Assembly: GCA_946478985.1 (NCBI GenBank)
Contig: CAMLDZ010000051.1
Span: forward strand, 1-21,579
Origin: an uncultured Solimonas sp.
Lineage (GTDB): Bacteria > Pseudomonadota > Gammaproteobacteria > Nevskiales > Nevskiaceae
Reading direction: 5' to 3'
DNA: 21,579 bases
Translations under genes and position numbers: made by a program
Notes under the pieces: generated by a model
The model's input: the letters and a program-made list of their open reading frames with translations, nothing else
What the model was told of the DNA's origin: nothing
Databases searched by the model: none
Part shown: positions 1 to 7,125 of the stretch, in pieces
Numbering within the stretch: the first letter of the stretch is position 1
Layout of the letters: the number at the start of each line of letters is the position of its first letter

Positions 1-267
1 CGCATCAACACGCTGACCCGCGATGTCGAAGTCGGCACGATCTACGAAGGCAAGGTTGCCAAGATCATGGACTTCGGCGCGTTCGTGACGATCGCTCCGG
101 GCAAGGATGGTCTGGTGCACATCTCGCAGCTCGCCGACAAGCGCGTCGAGAGGGTCGAAGACGTCGTCAAGGAAGGCCAGACAGTTCGCGTCAAGGTCCT
201 GGAAGTCAGTCGCGACGGCAAGATTCGTCTGTCGATGAAGGCCGGCGATGTCGGGGCTGCCGAGTAG
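1..267 (+). CDS. pnp: Polyribonucleotide nucleotidyltransferase (PNPase), C-terminal fragment with S1 domain
   Basis: Frame 1 is open from the window edge to a TAG at 265-267, giving the last 88 residues of a protein that begins upstream. From about residue 13 it reads as an S1 RNA-binding domain: [18 protein letters not shown], then [15 protein letters not shown] and [17 protein letters not shown]. This spacing and the preceding segment [12 protein letters not shown] are typical of the end of PNPase, the phosphorolytic 3'-5' exoribonuclease of the RNA degradosome, where KH and S1 domains follow two RNase PH cores. The catalytic cores and KH domain are outside the window. The short tail after the S1 domain (AGDVGAAE) means any RNase E-binding extension is minimal. 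The S1 domain is certain; the PNPase assignment rests on family resemblance of this fragment, because other S1 proteins share the fold. Confidence 0.9.
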   Translation, partial: RINTLTRDVEVGTIYEGKVAKIMDFGAFVTIAPGKDGLVHISQLADKRVERVEDVVKEGQTVRVKVLEVSRDGKIRLSMKAGDVGAAE

Positions 268-289
268 GCGAGCGCCGCGCACAAAAAGC

Positions 290-317
290 TTGCAATGCTG
301 CAGTGCCTGCTTAAAAA
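290..317 (+). promoter_or_regulatory. Candidate sigma70 promoter for a small RNA downstream of pnp
   Basis: TTGCAA (290-295) is separated by 16 bp from TAAAAA (312-317), within an AT-rich pocket of an otherwise GC-rich gap. Transcription would start near 324-326 and could run to the strong terminator at 521-552. No good open reading frame follows on this strand. The match is imperfect and is a prediction only. Confidence 0.3.
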
Positions 318-324
318 TCGGCGG

Positions 325-551
325 CAGCAATTCGGCGTTGATCTGGTAACGGGCACGGCGCTTTGGCGCCGTGGCCTTTTCTGGAGGAGAGCGGCACTCG
401 GGAGATCAGCGTAAACGCGGCCCCGCAGCAGTACCGGCGCGATGCGCCTAACAAGAGGCCCTCCAGACGAGGGTGGGGATGGTAGAAGGCCCATCAGGGC
501 CTGCACCGCAGAATGAAACTAAACTCGGCCGCCGACGGCACCGAGTTTTTT
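325..551 (+). ncRNA. Candidate structured small RNA in the pnp-phaR gap
   Basis: This segment fills most of the 336-bp gap (268-603) between convergent pnp and phaR and has no convincing coding frame. It is rich in perfect stems: CACGGCGC/GCGCCGTG with a TTTG loop (354-373), GGCGC/GCGCC around GAT (436-448), AGGCCC/GGGCCT around ATCA (487-502), a longer-range TCTGGAGG (380-387) with CCTCCAGA (460-467), and GCGTTGATCT (335-344) with AGATCAGCGT (403-412, using G-U pairs). The last two cross, so they are either alternatives or a pseudoknot. A promoter-like pair lies just upstream and a textbook terminator closes the segment. I compared it by eye with RNase P, 6S, tmRNA, SRP RNA and common riboswitches and saw none of their conserved cores. 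It could instead be only the pnp 3' untranslated region. Confidence 0.35.
351..380 (+). terminator. Probable rho-independent terminator of pnp
   Basis: An 8-bp perfect stem CACGGCGC (354-361) / GCGCCGTG (366-373) with a TTTG loop can be extended past one G-G mismatch by two G-C pairs. It is followed by TTTT at 377-380. It lies 84 bp after the pnp stop. The T-run is short, so termination may be partial, and the hairpin may also belong to the candidate RNA that spans it. Confidence 0.45.
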
Positions 552-552
552 T
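521..552 (+). terminator. Strong rho-independent terminator in the pnp-phaR gap
   Basis: AAACTCGG (521-528) and CCGAGTTT (541-548) form a perfect 8-bp stem, followed by an unbroken T-run (546-552). The intervening GC-rich bases can extend the helix internally. It is oriented for plus-strand transcripts (pnp read-through or the candidate small RNA). Read from the minus strand it is followed only by a broken T tract, so it would be a weaker terminator for phaR. Confidence 0.75.
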
Positions 553-562
553 ATGAGCTTGC

Positions 563-581
563 GATGTTGCGATGCAACATC
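563..581. other. Perfect hairpin beyond the phaR stop codon
   Basis: GATGTTGC (563-570) and GCAACATC (574-581) form an 8-bp perfect inverted repeat around GAT. It lies 22 bp beyond the phaR stop in the 3' region of the phaR transcript. No T-run follows on the minus strand, so it may stabilise or pause the transcript rather than terminate it on its own. Confidence 0.4.
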
Positions 582-603
582 AGGCGCCGATTCGGAGCAG
601 GGC

Positions 604-1125
604 TCAAGGCAGGGGGTCGGACTTCTCAGGCTCGCCCTCTTCGCGGCCGCCGCGGCGTTTCTTCGCGCGCGTCCGGCTCTGCAGGTTATGAAGAAACTCT
701 TTGCGAATCGAGCGCCAGATCGGCACCTGCCGATCGGCCATCTCGCGCAATACGGTCAGCGGCTGCTGCGCCTGACCGAGCATGCCGCGCAGCTGATCGG
801 TGAAATGATCCTGCTGCTCCTGGAACAGCCGCGCAGACAGCTCCAGATAACGACCGATGCTGTTCTGCATCGGGTCGCCGTAGTAGCGGATGATGAACTC
901 CAGCAACTCGGAGGTGAAGATCGGATCGCCGCCTTCCTCTTGCTCAGCGATGACCTGCAGCAGAATGCTGCGAGTGATGTCCTCGTGACTGCGCTTGTCC
1001 TCGACGCGGAACTTGACGTCCTGCAGCACCAGCTGCCGGATCTCCTCCAGCGTGATGTAACGACTGATGTGCGTGTCGTACAACCGCCGGTTGGGGTACT
1101 TCTTGATGACGCGAAGCTCAGCCAT
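604..1125 (-). CDS. phaR: Polyhydroxyalkanoate synthesis repressor PhaR
   Basis: A 173-residue protein starting MAELRVIKKYPNRRLYDTHI, the hallmark of the PhaR N-terminal DNA-binding domain (about residues 3-62), followed by the PHB-accumulation regulatory domain (EGGDPIFTSELLEFIIRYYGDPMQ, then YLELSARLFQEQQDHF, to about residue 110). The C-terminus is strongly basic (RTRAKKRRGGRE) and then acidic. In known systems PhaR binds both PHA granules and promoters of phasin genes, releasing repression when polymer accumulates. The frame is open further upstream into gluQ, but the start at 1125 is chosen because the family domain begins right there. No Shine-Dalgarno is visible before it. It follows gluQ by 35 bp and is probably co-transcribed. 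No PHA synthase or phasin gene is present in the window, so its targets are elsewhere. Confidence 0.92.
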   Translation of the reverse strand: MAELRVIKKYPNRRLYDTHISRYITLEEIRQLVLQDVKFRVEDKRSHEDITRSILLQVIAEQEEGGDPIFTSELLEFIIRYYGDPMQNSIGRYLELSARLFQEQQDHFTDQLRGMLGQAQQPLTVLREMADRQVPIWRSIRKEFLHNLQSRTRAKKRRGGREEGEPEKSDPLP

Positions 1126-1143
1126 GGGAATGTAGTTATCGTC

Positions 1144-1160
1144 TGCTTTGCTGCAAAGCA
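1144..1160 (-). other. Perfect intercistronic hairpin between gluQ and phaR
   Basis: A 17-nt perfect palindrome, TGCTTTGC and GCAAAGCA around a single T, abuts the gluQ stop codon (1161-1163) and lies 18 nt before the phaR start. No T-run follows, so it is unlikely to be a terminator. It could stabilise or process the intercistronic mRNA, or influence phaR initiation, which lacks an obvious ribosome-binding site. Confidence 0.4.
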
Positions 1161-2078
1161 TCATGCCAGAAGCATGACCCCGGCTCCACCGGGCAGCCGT
1201 GACGGGTCCCAGCGCGGAATCGCCCATTGCAGCAATGTATCGGGTGCGGCGCCCCACAACTCTGTCGGCGGCGCATGGTGCAGCAGGCGCAAGCAGCTCA
1301 GCAGATTTTCGCTGGCCTGCGCGTTGTCCAGCGCGGGGGCGTGATTTTGCTTGGACAGCTTGCGGCCTTGATGGTCGAGCAGCAGCGGCAGGTGTGTGTA
1401 CCGCGGCGACGGTAGATTCAGATGCCGCATCAGGATTTGCTGGCACAGCGTGGAACTGACCAGATCGGCGCCCCGCACGACATCGCTGATCGCCTGAATC
1501 CCCTCGTCAACCGCGCAGGCGAGGTGATAGCCAGCGCTGCCATCGCGGCGCCAGACCACGAAGTCGCCAATCTCGGTCGCACGGCTTCGCCGCACAGCAC
1601 CTTGCAGGCGATCATCGAACGTTTCCCAGCCTTCGTCGACGCGGAAACGCAGCGCGGCGTCCTCGAAAGACCAGTGGGCGTCACGGCAGCTGCCGGCATA
1701 GACGGGACCGTCCGGGCCGGCCAGGCTTTGTTGCGACAGCATCGCTCGCGTGCAGCGGCAGGCGAACAGGAGTTCTTGTCGCTGCAGTTGCTGCAGGGCC
1801 GCCGCATATTCGTCGCCGTGCTGCGACTGATGGCGAGGGCGCTCGTCCCACAGCAGCCCGTGGCTTTCGAGTTGCCGCAGGATGCTTGCCGTTGCCTGTG
1901 GCGAACAACGCTCGCGATCCAGATCATCGATGCGTAGCAGCCAGCGGCCCGCGTGATGCCGCGCGTCAAGATAGCTGGCCAAGGCGGTCAGCAGCGAACC
2001 CAGATGCAGCGGGCCGCTGGGCGTCGGGGCGAAGCGGCCCCGGTAGGCAGAGATACCGTTCATCAGAAAATGCGACAT
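1161..2078 (-). CDS. gluQ: Glutamyl-Q tRNA(Asp) synthetase
   Basis: A 305-residue truncated class I synthetase. The N-terminus carries YRGRFAPTPSGPLHLGSL, containing the HIGH-type motif (H25-L-G), and the KMSKS-type motif is K240-LSKQN. A zinc site matches the GluQ-RS pattern: C107-x-C109 with Y127-x3-C131. The protein lacks the anticodon-binding domain of full GltX, which is about 170 residues longer. GluQ-RS activates glutamate and transfers it to the queuosine base at position 34 of tRNA(Asp), giving glutamyl-queuosine. This fits functionally with queF, a queuosine-pathway gene about 1.4 kb away. The start at 2078 gives MSHFLMNG; an in-frame ATG at 2063 is also possible. Neither has a clear ribosome-binding site, and a small hairpin (GCAGC/GCTGC, 2082-2095) sits directly before the first ATG. 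Confidence 0.94.
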   Translation of the reverse strand: MSHFLMNGISAYRGRFAPTPSGPLHLGSLLTALASYLDARHHAGRWLLRIDDLDRERCSPQATASILRQLESHGLLWDERPRHQSQHGDEYAAALQQLQRQELLFACRCTRAMLSQQSLAGPDGPVYAGSCRDAHWSFEDAALRFRVDEGWETFDDRLQGAVRRSRATEIGDFVVWRRDGSAGYHLACAVDEGIQAISDVVRGADLVSSTLCQQILMRHLNLPSPRYTHLPLLLDHQGRKLSKQNHAPALDNAQASENLLSCLRLLHHAPPTELWGAAPDTLLQWAIPRWDPSRLPGGAGVMLLA

Positions 2079-2129
2079 GGCGCAGCATTTGCTGCCTGGG
2101 GAGGCGTCGCATGGATGCGACGGCGTGCT

Positions 2130-2158
2130 ACATTAAATTCAAGTTGTAACTATTTGAA
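2130..2158 (-). promoter_or_regulatory. Candidate promoter for gluQ-phaR
   Basis: On the minus strand TTCAAA (2158-2153) and TAATGT (2135-2130) are separated by 17 bp, in the AT-rich centre of the 151-bp divergent gap between gluQ and the HAD gene. The spot also holds nested dyads (TTCAA-N11-TTGAA and AGTT-GT-AACT), which could be regulator contacts. Prediction only. Confidence 0.35.
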
Positions 2159-2182
2159 CATCAGGGCATGAGTACTGTAGGG

Positions 2183-2198
2183 GTATCCTTGCGGATAC
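2183..2198 (+). other. Small hairpin in the leader of the HAD gene
   Basis: GTATCC and GGATAC form a perfect 6-bp stem around a TTGC tetraloop, 31 bp before the HAD start codon. It may be in the mRNA leader or be a binding dyad. The rest of the gap shows nothing else I can interpret. Confidence 0.3.
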
Positions 2199-2229
2199 AG
2201 AGGCTCCGGAGCGGCGGGGACGTTCCGAG

Positions 2230-3033
2230 ATGAGCCTGAAAGCTGTTCTGTTCGACGTCGATGGCACCTTGGCCGACACCGAGGCGCTCGGGCATCGGCC
2301 CGCCTACAACCGCGCATTCCGCAGTCTCGGTTTGCCATTCCGATGGGGCCCCAAGCTCTACCGCAAGCTGCTCAGGCAGCCGGGCGGGCGTGAGCGACTC
2401 CGGTACTACCTGCAGAAATATCAGCCGGAACTCGGCGAGCAGGCCATCGAAGCGCAGCAGAACGTTGATGCCTGGGTCGCCAAGGTTCATGCGCTCAAGT
2501 CGCACTACTTCAAGCGCTACATGCGCAATGGCCGTGTGCCGCTGCGGCCCGGTATCGCCCGCATCATGCGCGAGGCGCGGGCCTCCGGAGTCCGGCTTGC
2601 CATCGTCACCAATGCCAGTCTGAAAACCTTGCGCCCGGTCCTGCGCTACAGCATGGGGCCCGAACTCGCAGCCGAGGTCGAGGTGATCTCAAGCGGCGAG
2701 GAGGTCCTGCGCAAGAAGCCGGCGCCGGATCTGTATCAGTTGGCAATGCAGCGCCTCAACCTGCAGCCGCATGAGTGCATTGCGCTGGAAGATTCGGAGA
2801 TGGGACTGGAAGCGGCGGCAGCGGCCGGCGTCGCCGCGATCGTCACCATCAATCGCGACACGCTGGAGCAGGATTTCACCGAGGCTGCGCTGGTGGTCAG
2901 CTGCCTGGGCGAACCTGGCGCGCCGATGCACGTCTTGCAGGGCCATCTCGACGGTCCGCCGTGGATCACCATCGATACGCTACGGCAGATCCTGGCCGCC
3001 GAACAGAACCCGCTGGCGCGCGCCGCCGCCTGA
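2230..3033 (+). CDS. HAD-superfamily hydrolase, CbbY/beta-phosphoglucomutase-like
   Basis: A 267-residue protein with all four haloacid dehalogenase motifs: motif I FDVDGT with nucleophile D9 and acid/base D11, motif II T127 in IVTNAS, motif III lysine around K162-K163 in RKKPAPDLY, and motif IV E187-D188 in LEDSEMGLEAAAAAG. The insert between motifs I and II is helical, as in subfamily IA (cap C1) phosphatases such as CbbY and GS-like sugar phosphatases. It should act in the cytoplasm on a small phosphorylated metabolite, but the substrate cannot be read from sequence. The C-terminal 40 residues extend beyond the usual HAD core. It is a single gene, divergent from gluQ and convergent with queF. 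A GGGGA stretch before the start is a plausible ribosome-binding site. Confidence 0.88.
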   Translation: MSLKAVLFDVDGTLADTEALGHRPAYNRAFRSLGLPFRWGPKLYRKLLRQPGGRERLRYYLQKYQPELGEQAIEAQQNVDAWVAKVHALKSHYFKRYMRNGRVPLRPGIARIMREARASGVRLAIVTNASLKTLRPVLRYSMGPELAAEVEVISSGEEVLRKKPAPDLYQLAMQRLNLQPHECIALEDSEMGLEAAAAAGVAAIVTINRDTLEQDFTEAALVVSCLGEPGAPMHVLQGHLDGPPWITIDTLRQILAAEQNPLARAAA

Positions 3034-3058
3034 GGCGGCGCGCCTTTCCGCCTCAGGC
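3018..3058. terminator. Bidirectional terminator shared by the HAD gene and queF
   Basis: Two overlapping perfect inverted repeats lie here. GCGCGCCGCC (3018-3027) pairs with GGCGGCGCGC (3034-3043), followed by CTTTCC. GCCTGAGGCGG (3028-3038) pairs with CCGCCTCAGGC (3048-3058) across a 9-nt loop. The two share bases and are therefore mutually exclusive folds. Both stop codons (HAD TGA 3031-3033, queF TGA 3055-3053) lie symmetrically in the arms of the second repeat. T-tracts are short, so efficiency is uncertain. Confidence 0.6.
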
Positions 3059-3478
3059 AGGCGTCTGCCCGGCACCGGTGGGATCGACGTGCCAGGCAGG
3101 CGGTGGCAGCGCACCTTTCCAGCCCTTCTTGCGATGTTCCGCCGTCACATGCGTGTAAATGCCGCCGCGGACGTTGAACACCGCCGTCAGGCGCAGGTAG
3201 CGCGGCGATAGCGCCTTGACCAGATCGTCGACGATCTGGTTGGTCACCGCCTCATGGAAGCAGCCTTCATCGCGGAACGCCCAGACATAAAGCTTGAGCG
3301 ACTTCAGTTCGACGCATTTCTTGTCGGCGATGTATTCCAGATACAGCGTGCCGAAATCGGGCTGACCGGTCTTCGGGCACAGGCAGGTGAATTCCGGGAT
3401 GCGCATGCGGATGGTGAAATCGCGCTGCGGCGCCGGGTTGGGGAAAGTTTCCAGCGTCTTGCTGGGACGGCTCGACAT
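3053..3478 (-). CDS. queF: NADPH-dependent 7-cyano-7-deazaguanine reductase (short form)
   Basis: A 141-residue T-fold enzyme that reduces preQ0 nitrile to preQ1 amine with NADPH in queuosine biosynthesis. The sequence [14 protein letters not shown] carries the catalytic cysteine (C34, forming the thioimide) and the general acid D41. The QueF motif ELKSLKLY spans 57-64, and F74-H75-E76 supplies the substrate-binding glutamate. The length matches the small single-domain type (B. subtilis QueF/YkvM-like) rather than the roughly 280-residue bimodular E. coli type, which is worth noting in a gammaproteobacterium. It is transcribed alone, divergent from smc and convergent with the HAD gene. The product feeds tRNA queuosine, which GluQ further modifies, so two steps of one modification pathway lie close together. 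The start at 3478 fits family length. Confidence 0.96.
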   Translation of the reverse strand: MSSRPSKTLETFPNPAPQRDFTIRMRIPEFTCLCPKTGQPDFGTLYLEYIADKKCVELKSLKLYVWAFRDEGCFHEAVTNQIVDDLVKALSPRYLRLTAVFNVRGGIYTHVTAEHRKKGWKGALPPPAWHVDPTGAGQTPA

Positions 3479-3550
3479 GGCTGATCCGTGGGTGAGATGG
3501 CGTTGAGGGGTCGTCGCGGCCCGACCCCTGCCGCGAACATGCGCTTAATT

Positions 3551-3556
3551 TACACT
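3551..3556 (+). promoter_or_regulatory. Possible -10 element for the smc operon
   Basis: TACACT lies in the only AT-rich patch (TTAATTTACACT) of the 137-bp queF-smc divergent gap, 59 bp before the smc start. No recognisable -35 is found 16-18 bp upstream. The same patch contains minus-strand -10-like words that could serve queF. Weak prediction. Confidence 0.2.
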
Positions 3557-3615
3557 AGCGCCCGCCAAAACAACTCCAAAACCCCTGATGCTACGGGGCG
3601 AGACCCACAAGAAGC

Positions 3616-6600
3616 ATGCGCCTTTCGGGTATCAAAATCGCCGGGTTCAAGTCGTTCGTGGACCCGAGCCACCTGCCGTTGCCGTCGAACCTCACGGGCG
3701 TGGTCGGCCCCAACGGTTGCGGCAAGTCCAACATCATCGACGCGGTGCGCTGGGTGCTGGGCGAGACCAGCATGAAGAATCTGCGCTCGGCGGATGCCGA
3801 GGACGTGATCTTCAACGGCTCCAAGACGCGCAAGCCTGTCGGCCGCGCGTCGGTGGAATTGCTGTTCGACAACTCTGATGGCCAGATCACCGGGCCATTT
3901 GCCGCTTACGCGGAGGTCGCGGTCCGCCGCGAGCTGACCCGCGATGGCAACTCGCAGTACTACCTCAACGGCCGCAAGTGCCTGAAGCGCGACGTCACCG
4001 ATCTGTTCCTCGGCACCGGTCTGGGCGGCAAGAATCAGTACGCGATCATCGAGCAGGGCATGGTCTCGCGGATGATCGAGGCCAAGCCGGAGGAACTGCG
4101 GCACTGGCTCGAAGAGGCCGCCGGCATTTCCAAGTACAAGGATCGCCGCCGTGAAACCGAGTCGCGGATCAAGCAGACGCGCGAGAATCTGGCGCGTCTC
4201 AATGATCTGCGTTCGGAGATCGGCCAGCGCCTCGAAGTGCTGACCAAGCAGGCGGCGAATGCCGAGAAGTACCGCGATTTCAAGGTGCAGGAGCGGCAGC
4301 TGCGCGCCGAGATCCTGGCGCTGCGCGTGCGCCACTATGAGGACCAGAGCCGCGGGCACGAGACGGCGATCGGTGAACTCGAAGCCACGCTGGAGACTGC
4401 ACGCCGTGCGGTCAGCGACACCGCCAATGCGCGCGTCGCCGTCGAAATCGAGCAGCGTGTGCAAAGCCAGAAGCTGCAGGACGAGCAGAGCAAGGTCTTT
4501 GAGGCCGAGGCGCAGTTGGCGCGCCAGGAACAAAGCCTGCAGCACGCGCGCGAGCTCAAGCAGCTCAAGGTTCGCGAGATCGACCAGCTGCAGCGTCAGC
4601 TGCAGGAGCTGGAGGCGCGCGAACAGCGCGAGCGGCAGCGGCTGGAGGAAGCCGCGCGATTGCTCACCGAGCTGGAGCATCAGGTCGAGACCGCCGACGG
4701 CGGCGAGGCGGAGGCGCAGTCGGCGCTGATCGAGGCCGACGACGAGGCGCAGGCCGAGCAGCGGCGCTGGGACAGTTTTGTGCAGGACGCCGAGACGCCG
4801 CTGACGCAGACCGAGGCGGAGCGCGTCCGCGTCCAGCAGCTGGAGCGCGCACGCTTCCAGGCCGAGGAGCGCTACAAGCGCCTCGAGAGCGAATTCAATG
4901 CGCTGAACCTGGCGCCGATCCAGAGCAGTCTCAGCGAAGCCGACGCCGAACTCGGCGTGCTGACCGATGAGTTGCAGGCCGCCGAAGAGCGACTGCAGGT
5001 CATGGACGAGAGCTTGCGCGTGCTGCGTGACGAGCGCACCGCCGCCGACACCGCGCTGCATGAGACGCGGCAGAGCCTGCAGTCGGCACGCGGCCGCGTC
5101 GCCTCGCTGGAGACGCTGCAGCAGGCGGCGCTGCGCCAGGACGACGCCGAATTGAACCAGTGGTTGCGTACGCACCAGCTAGCCGAGGCGCCGCGTCTGG
5201 CCGGCGCGCTGCAGGTCGAAAGCGGCTGGGAAGCAGCCGTCGAGCAGGTGCTCGAGGGCCTGCTGCAGGCGCCGATCGTCGATCGCTTCGCTGAGCGCGT
5301 GGCGGCGATCGAGCAGTCGCCGAAGGCGGGGGCGGTCGTGCTTGGCGATACCATCGGCCAGGGTGGTACGGGCCTGGCCGCAAAAGTCACTGGACCGCAG
5401 GCCGTGCTCGACTGGCTGTCCGGCATCCGCATCGCAGCCAGCGCCGCGGACGCCGAAGCACAAGCCGCGGGCCTGTCGGCCGGCGAGTCAGTCATCACCA
5501 GCGATGGGGTCTGGCGTGGCCGCCACTGGGTGCGTTACCCCAAGCGCGGCGATGACCGCAGCGGCGTCATCGCGCGCAGCCAGCTGCTCAAGCAGCTCAA
5601 GGTGCAGGTCGAGGAGCAGCAGGCGCAGGTGCTGGAGCGCGAGCGCGTGCTGGGCGAGCTGCGCGGGCGCACGCACGCGATGGAGCAGGAGCGCCGCGAG
5701 CTGTCGTCCAAGTTCGATCAGCTGCGCCATCGCCAGGCGCAGAAGCTGGCTTTCCGGCAGGCCCAGGCGGTGCGACTGGAGCAGGCGCAGTCACGAGCCC
5801 GCGCGCTGGGCGACGAACTCGAAGGGCTGCGCGACGCGCGCGAGCAACAGGCCATCGAGCTGGACGAATCGAAGACGCGGCTGTTGTCGCTTGAGCAGAT
5901 CGCCCAGGACCTGCGCAATCGCCGCGCCGAGATGCAGCAGAGCTTGCAGAAGAAGCGCGATCTGGTCGGCCGCGCGCGGATGGCCCTGCAACAGGCGCAG
6001 CAGGTGCGCGGTCAGCTGCAGGTCCAGCTCGCCGGCCGCAAGAGTGCCCAGGCCGCGCTGGAGCAGTCGATCCGCGACATCGCCGCCAGCCGCGAGAATC
6101 TGGCTGAACGCTTTGCCGAAGAGGCGGGCAAGGTCGCCGAGCTGGACGCGCCGCTGGAGGATCAGGCGGTTGGCGTCGAGCAGGCGCGCGAGCTCGCCGC
6201 GGCCGCGCGCGAAGGCATGCGCGCGCTGCGCGAGGCGGCGGAATCGCTGGACGCGCAGTTGCAGCGCGCCATCGCCACCGCGCGTGCGGCAGAGGCGGAG
6301 AAGGACGCCGCGGTCGAGCGCCTGCAGCAGGCGCGACTGGAGTTCGAGAACCTGCGCGCGCACCGCGAGAGCCTGGACGAGCAGATCCGCGAGACCGGCT
6401 TCGAGCGCGAGGCCTTGTTCGAAGGGCTCGAAGCCGACGCGACCCTGGTCAACTGGGAAGAGAAGCTGGCGACGGTGCTGCGCCGCATCGAGCGGCTCGG
6501 GGCGATCAATCTGGCGGCGATCCAGGAGCTGGAGGAAGCGCGCGCGCGTGAAACCTATCTGGCCGAGCAGCACGCCGACCTGCACGGCGCGCTGGAGACG

Positions 6601-7125
6601 CTGGAAGAGGCGATCCGCAAGATCGACGCCGAAACCAAGGAGCTGTTCAAGCAGACCTTCGACAAGGTCGACACGGTCTTCCGCGATCGCTTCCCGAAGC
6701 TGTTCGGCGGCGGCGAGGCCTATCTGGAACTGACTGGCGACGATCTTCTGGATACCGGCGTGCGCGTGATGGCGCGGCCGCCGGGCAAGCGCAACTCGAC
6801 CATCCACCTGCTGTCGGGCGGTGAGAAGGCGATGACGGCGGCGGCGCTGCTGCTGGCGTTGTTCCAGCTCAATCCGGCACCGTTCTGCCTGATGGACGAA
6901 GTCGACGCGCCGCTGGACGATGCCAACGTCGCGCGTTTCTGCGAAGTGGTCCGCGAGATGTCGCAGAACGTGCAGTTCATTATCATCACGCACAACAAAA
7001 TCACGATGGAGCTGGCCAGTCAGCTGCACGGCGTCACCATGCAGGAGCCGGGCGTCTCGCGCCTGGTCAGCGTGGACATCGGGCAGGCGGTCGAGCTTGT
7101 CGCACAAACCGAGAGCAAGGCATGA
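3616..7125 (+). CDS. smc: Chromosome partition protein Smc
   Basis: A 1169-residue full-length bacterial condensin ATPase. The N-terminal half-head contains Walker A GPNGCGKS (31-38) and the arm start FLGTGLGGKNQYAIIEQG. Two long coiled-coil arms, rich in E, Q, R, L and A, flank a globular hinge at about 512-650. The C-terminal half-head carries signature motif LLSGGEK (1065-1071), Walker B FCLMDE (1090-1095) and a D-loop/His-loop region (DDANVARF, then IIITHNK). Smc dimerises at the hinge, binds ScpA/ScpB through its heads and extrudes DNA loops. ScpA and ScpB are encoded about 12.8 kb downstream in a different operon. Smc is the first gene of smc-zipA-ligA-mscS; its stop overlaps the zipA start by 4 bp (ATGA). 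The ribosome-binding site is weak (AAGAAG just before the ATG). Nothing suggests truncation or frameshift. Confidence 0.98.
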   Translation: MRLSGIKIAGFKSFVDPSHLPLPSNLTGVVGPNGCGKSNIIDAVRWVLGETSMKNLRSADAEDVIFNGSKTRKPVGRASVELLFDNSDGQITGPFAAYAEVAVRRELTRDGNSQYYLNGRKCLKRDVTDLFLGTGLGGKNQYAIIEQGMVSRMIEAKPEELRHWLEEAAGISKYKDRRRETESRIKQTRENLARLNDLRSEIGQRLEVLTKQAANAEKYRDFKVQERQLRAEILALRVRHYEDQSRGHETAIGELEATLETARRAVSDTANARVAVEIEQRVQSQKLQDEQSKVFEAEAQLARQEQSLQHARELKQLKVREIDQLQRQLQELEAREQRERQRLEEAARLLTELEHQVETADGGEAEAQSALIEADDEAQAEQRRWDSFVQDAETPLTQTEAERVRVQQLERARFQAEERYKRLESEFNALNLAPIQSSLSEADAELGVLTDELQAAEERLQVMDESLRVLRDERTAADTALHETRQSLQSARGRVASLETLQQAALRQDDAELNQWLRTHQLAEAPRLAGALQVESGWEAAVEQVLEGLLQAPIVDRFAERVAAIEQSPKAGAVVLGDTIGQGGTGLAAKVTGPQAVLDWLSGIRIAASAADAEAQAAGLSAGESVITSDGVWRGRHWVRYPKRGDDRSGVIARSQLLKQLKVQVEEQQAQVLERERVLGELRGRTHAMEQERRELSSKFDQLRHRQAQKLAFRQAQAVRLEQAQSRARALGDELEGLRDAREQQAIELDESKTRLLSLEQIAQDLRNRRAEMQQSLQKKRDLVGRARMALQQAQQVRGQLQVQLAGRKSAQAALEQSIRDIAASRENLAERFAEEAGKVAELDAPLEDQAVGVEQARELAAAAREGMRALREAAESLDAQLQRAIATARAAEAEKDAAVERLQQARLEFENLRAHRESLDEQIRETGFEREALFEGLEADATLVNWEEKLATVLRRIERLGAINLAAIQELEEARARETYLAEQHADLHGALETLEEAIRKIDAETKELFKQTFDKVDTVFRDRFPKLFGGGEAYLELTGDDLLDTGVRVMARPPGKRNSTIHLLSGGEKAMTAAALLLALFQLNPAPFCLMDEVDAPLDDANVARFCEVVREMSQNVQFIIITHNKITMELASQLHGVTMQEPGVSRLVSVDIGQAVELVAQTESKA

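Noticed and set aside
325..551. Identification of the pnp-phaR gap as 6S RNA, RNase P RNA, tmRNA or a known riboswitch
   Set aside because: No conserved core of these classes could be matched by eye, so only an unnamed candidate is reported.
604..1446. Longer 280-residue version of PhaR starting inside gluQ
   Set aside because: The extra 107 residues overlap gluQ and are low complexity; the family domain starts exactly at the ATG at 1125.
1161..2078. Full-length glutamyl-tRNA synthetase GltX
   Set aside because: Too short at 305 residues, no anticodon-binding domain, and the zinc motif and KLSK variant fit GluQ-RS.
3550..5175. 541-residue open frame antisense to smc (and a 438-residue one at 5791-7107)
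   Set aside because: They mirror the smc codons in high-GC DNA and give leucine/glutamine/arginine-rich low-complexity protein without recognisable domains. The sense-strand smc reading is complete and certain.
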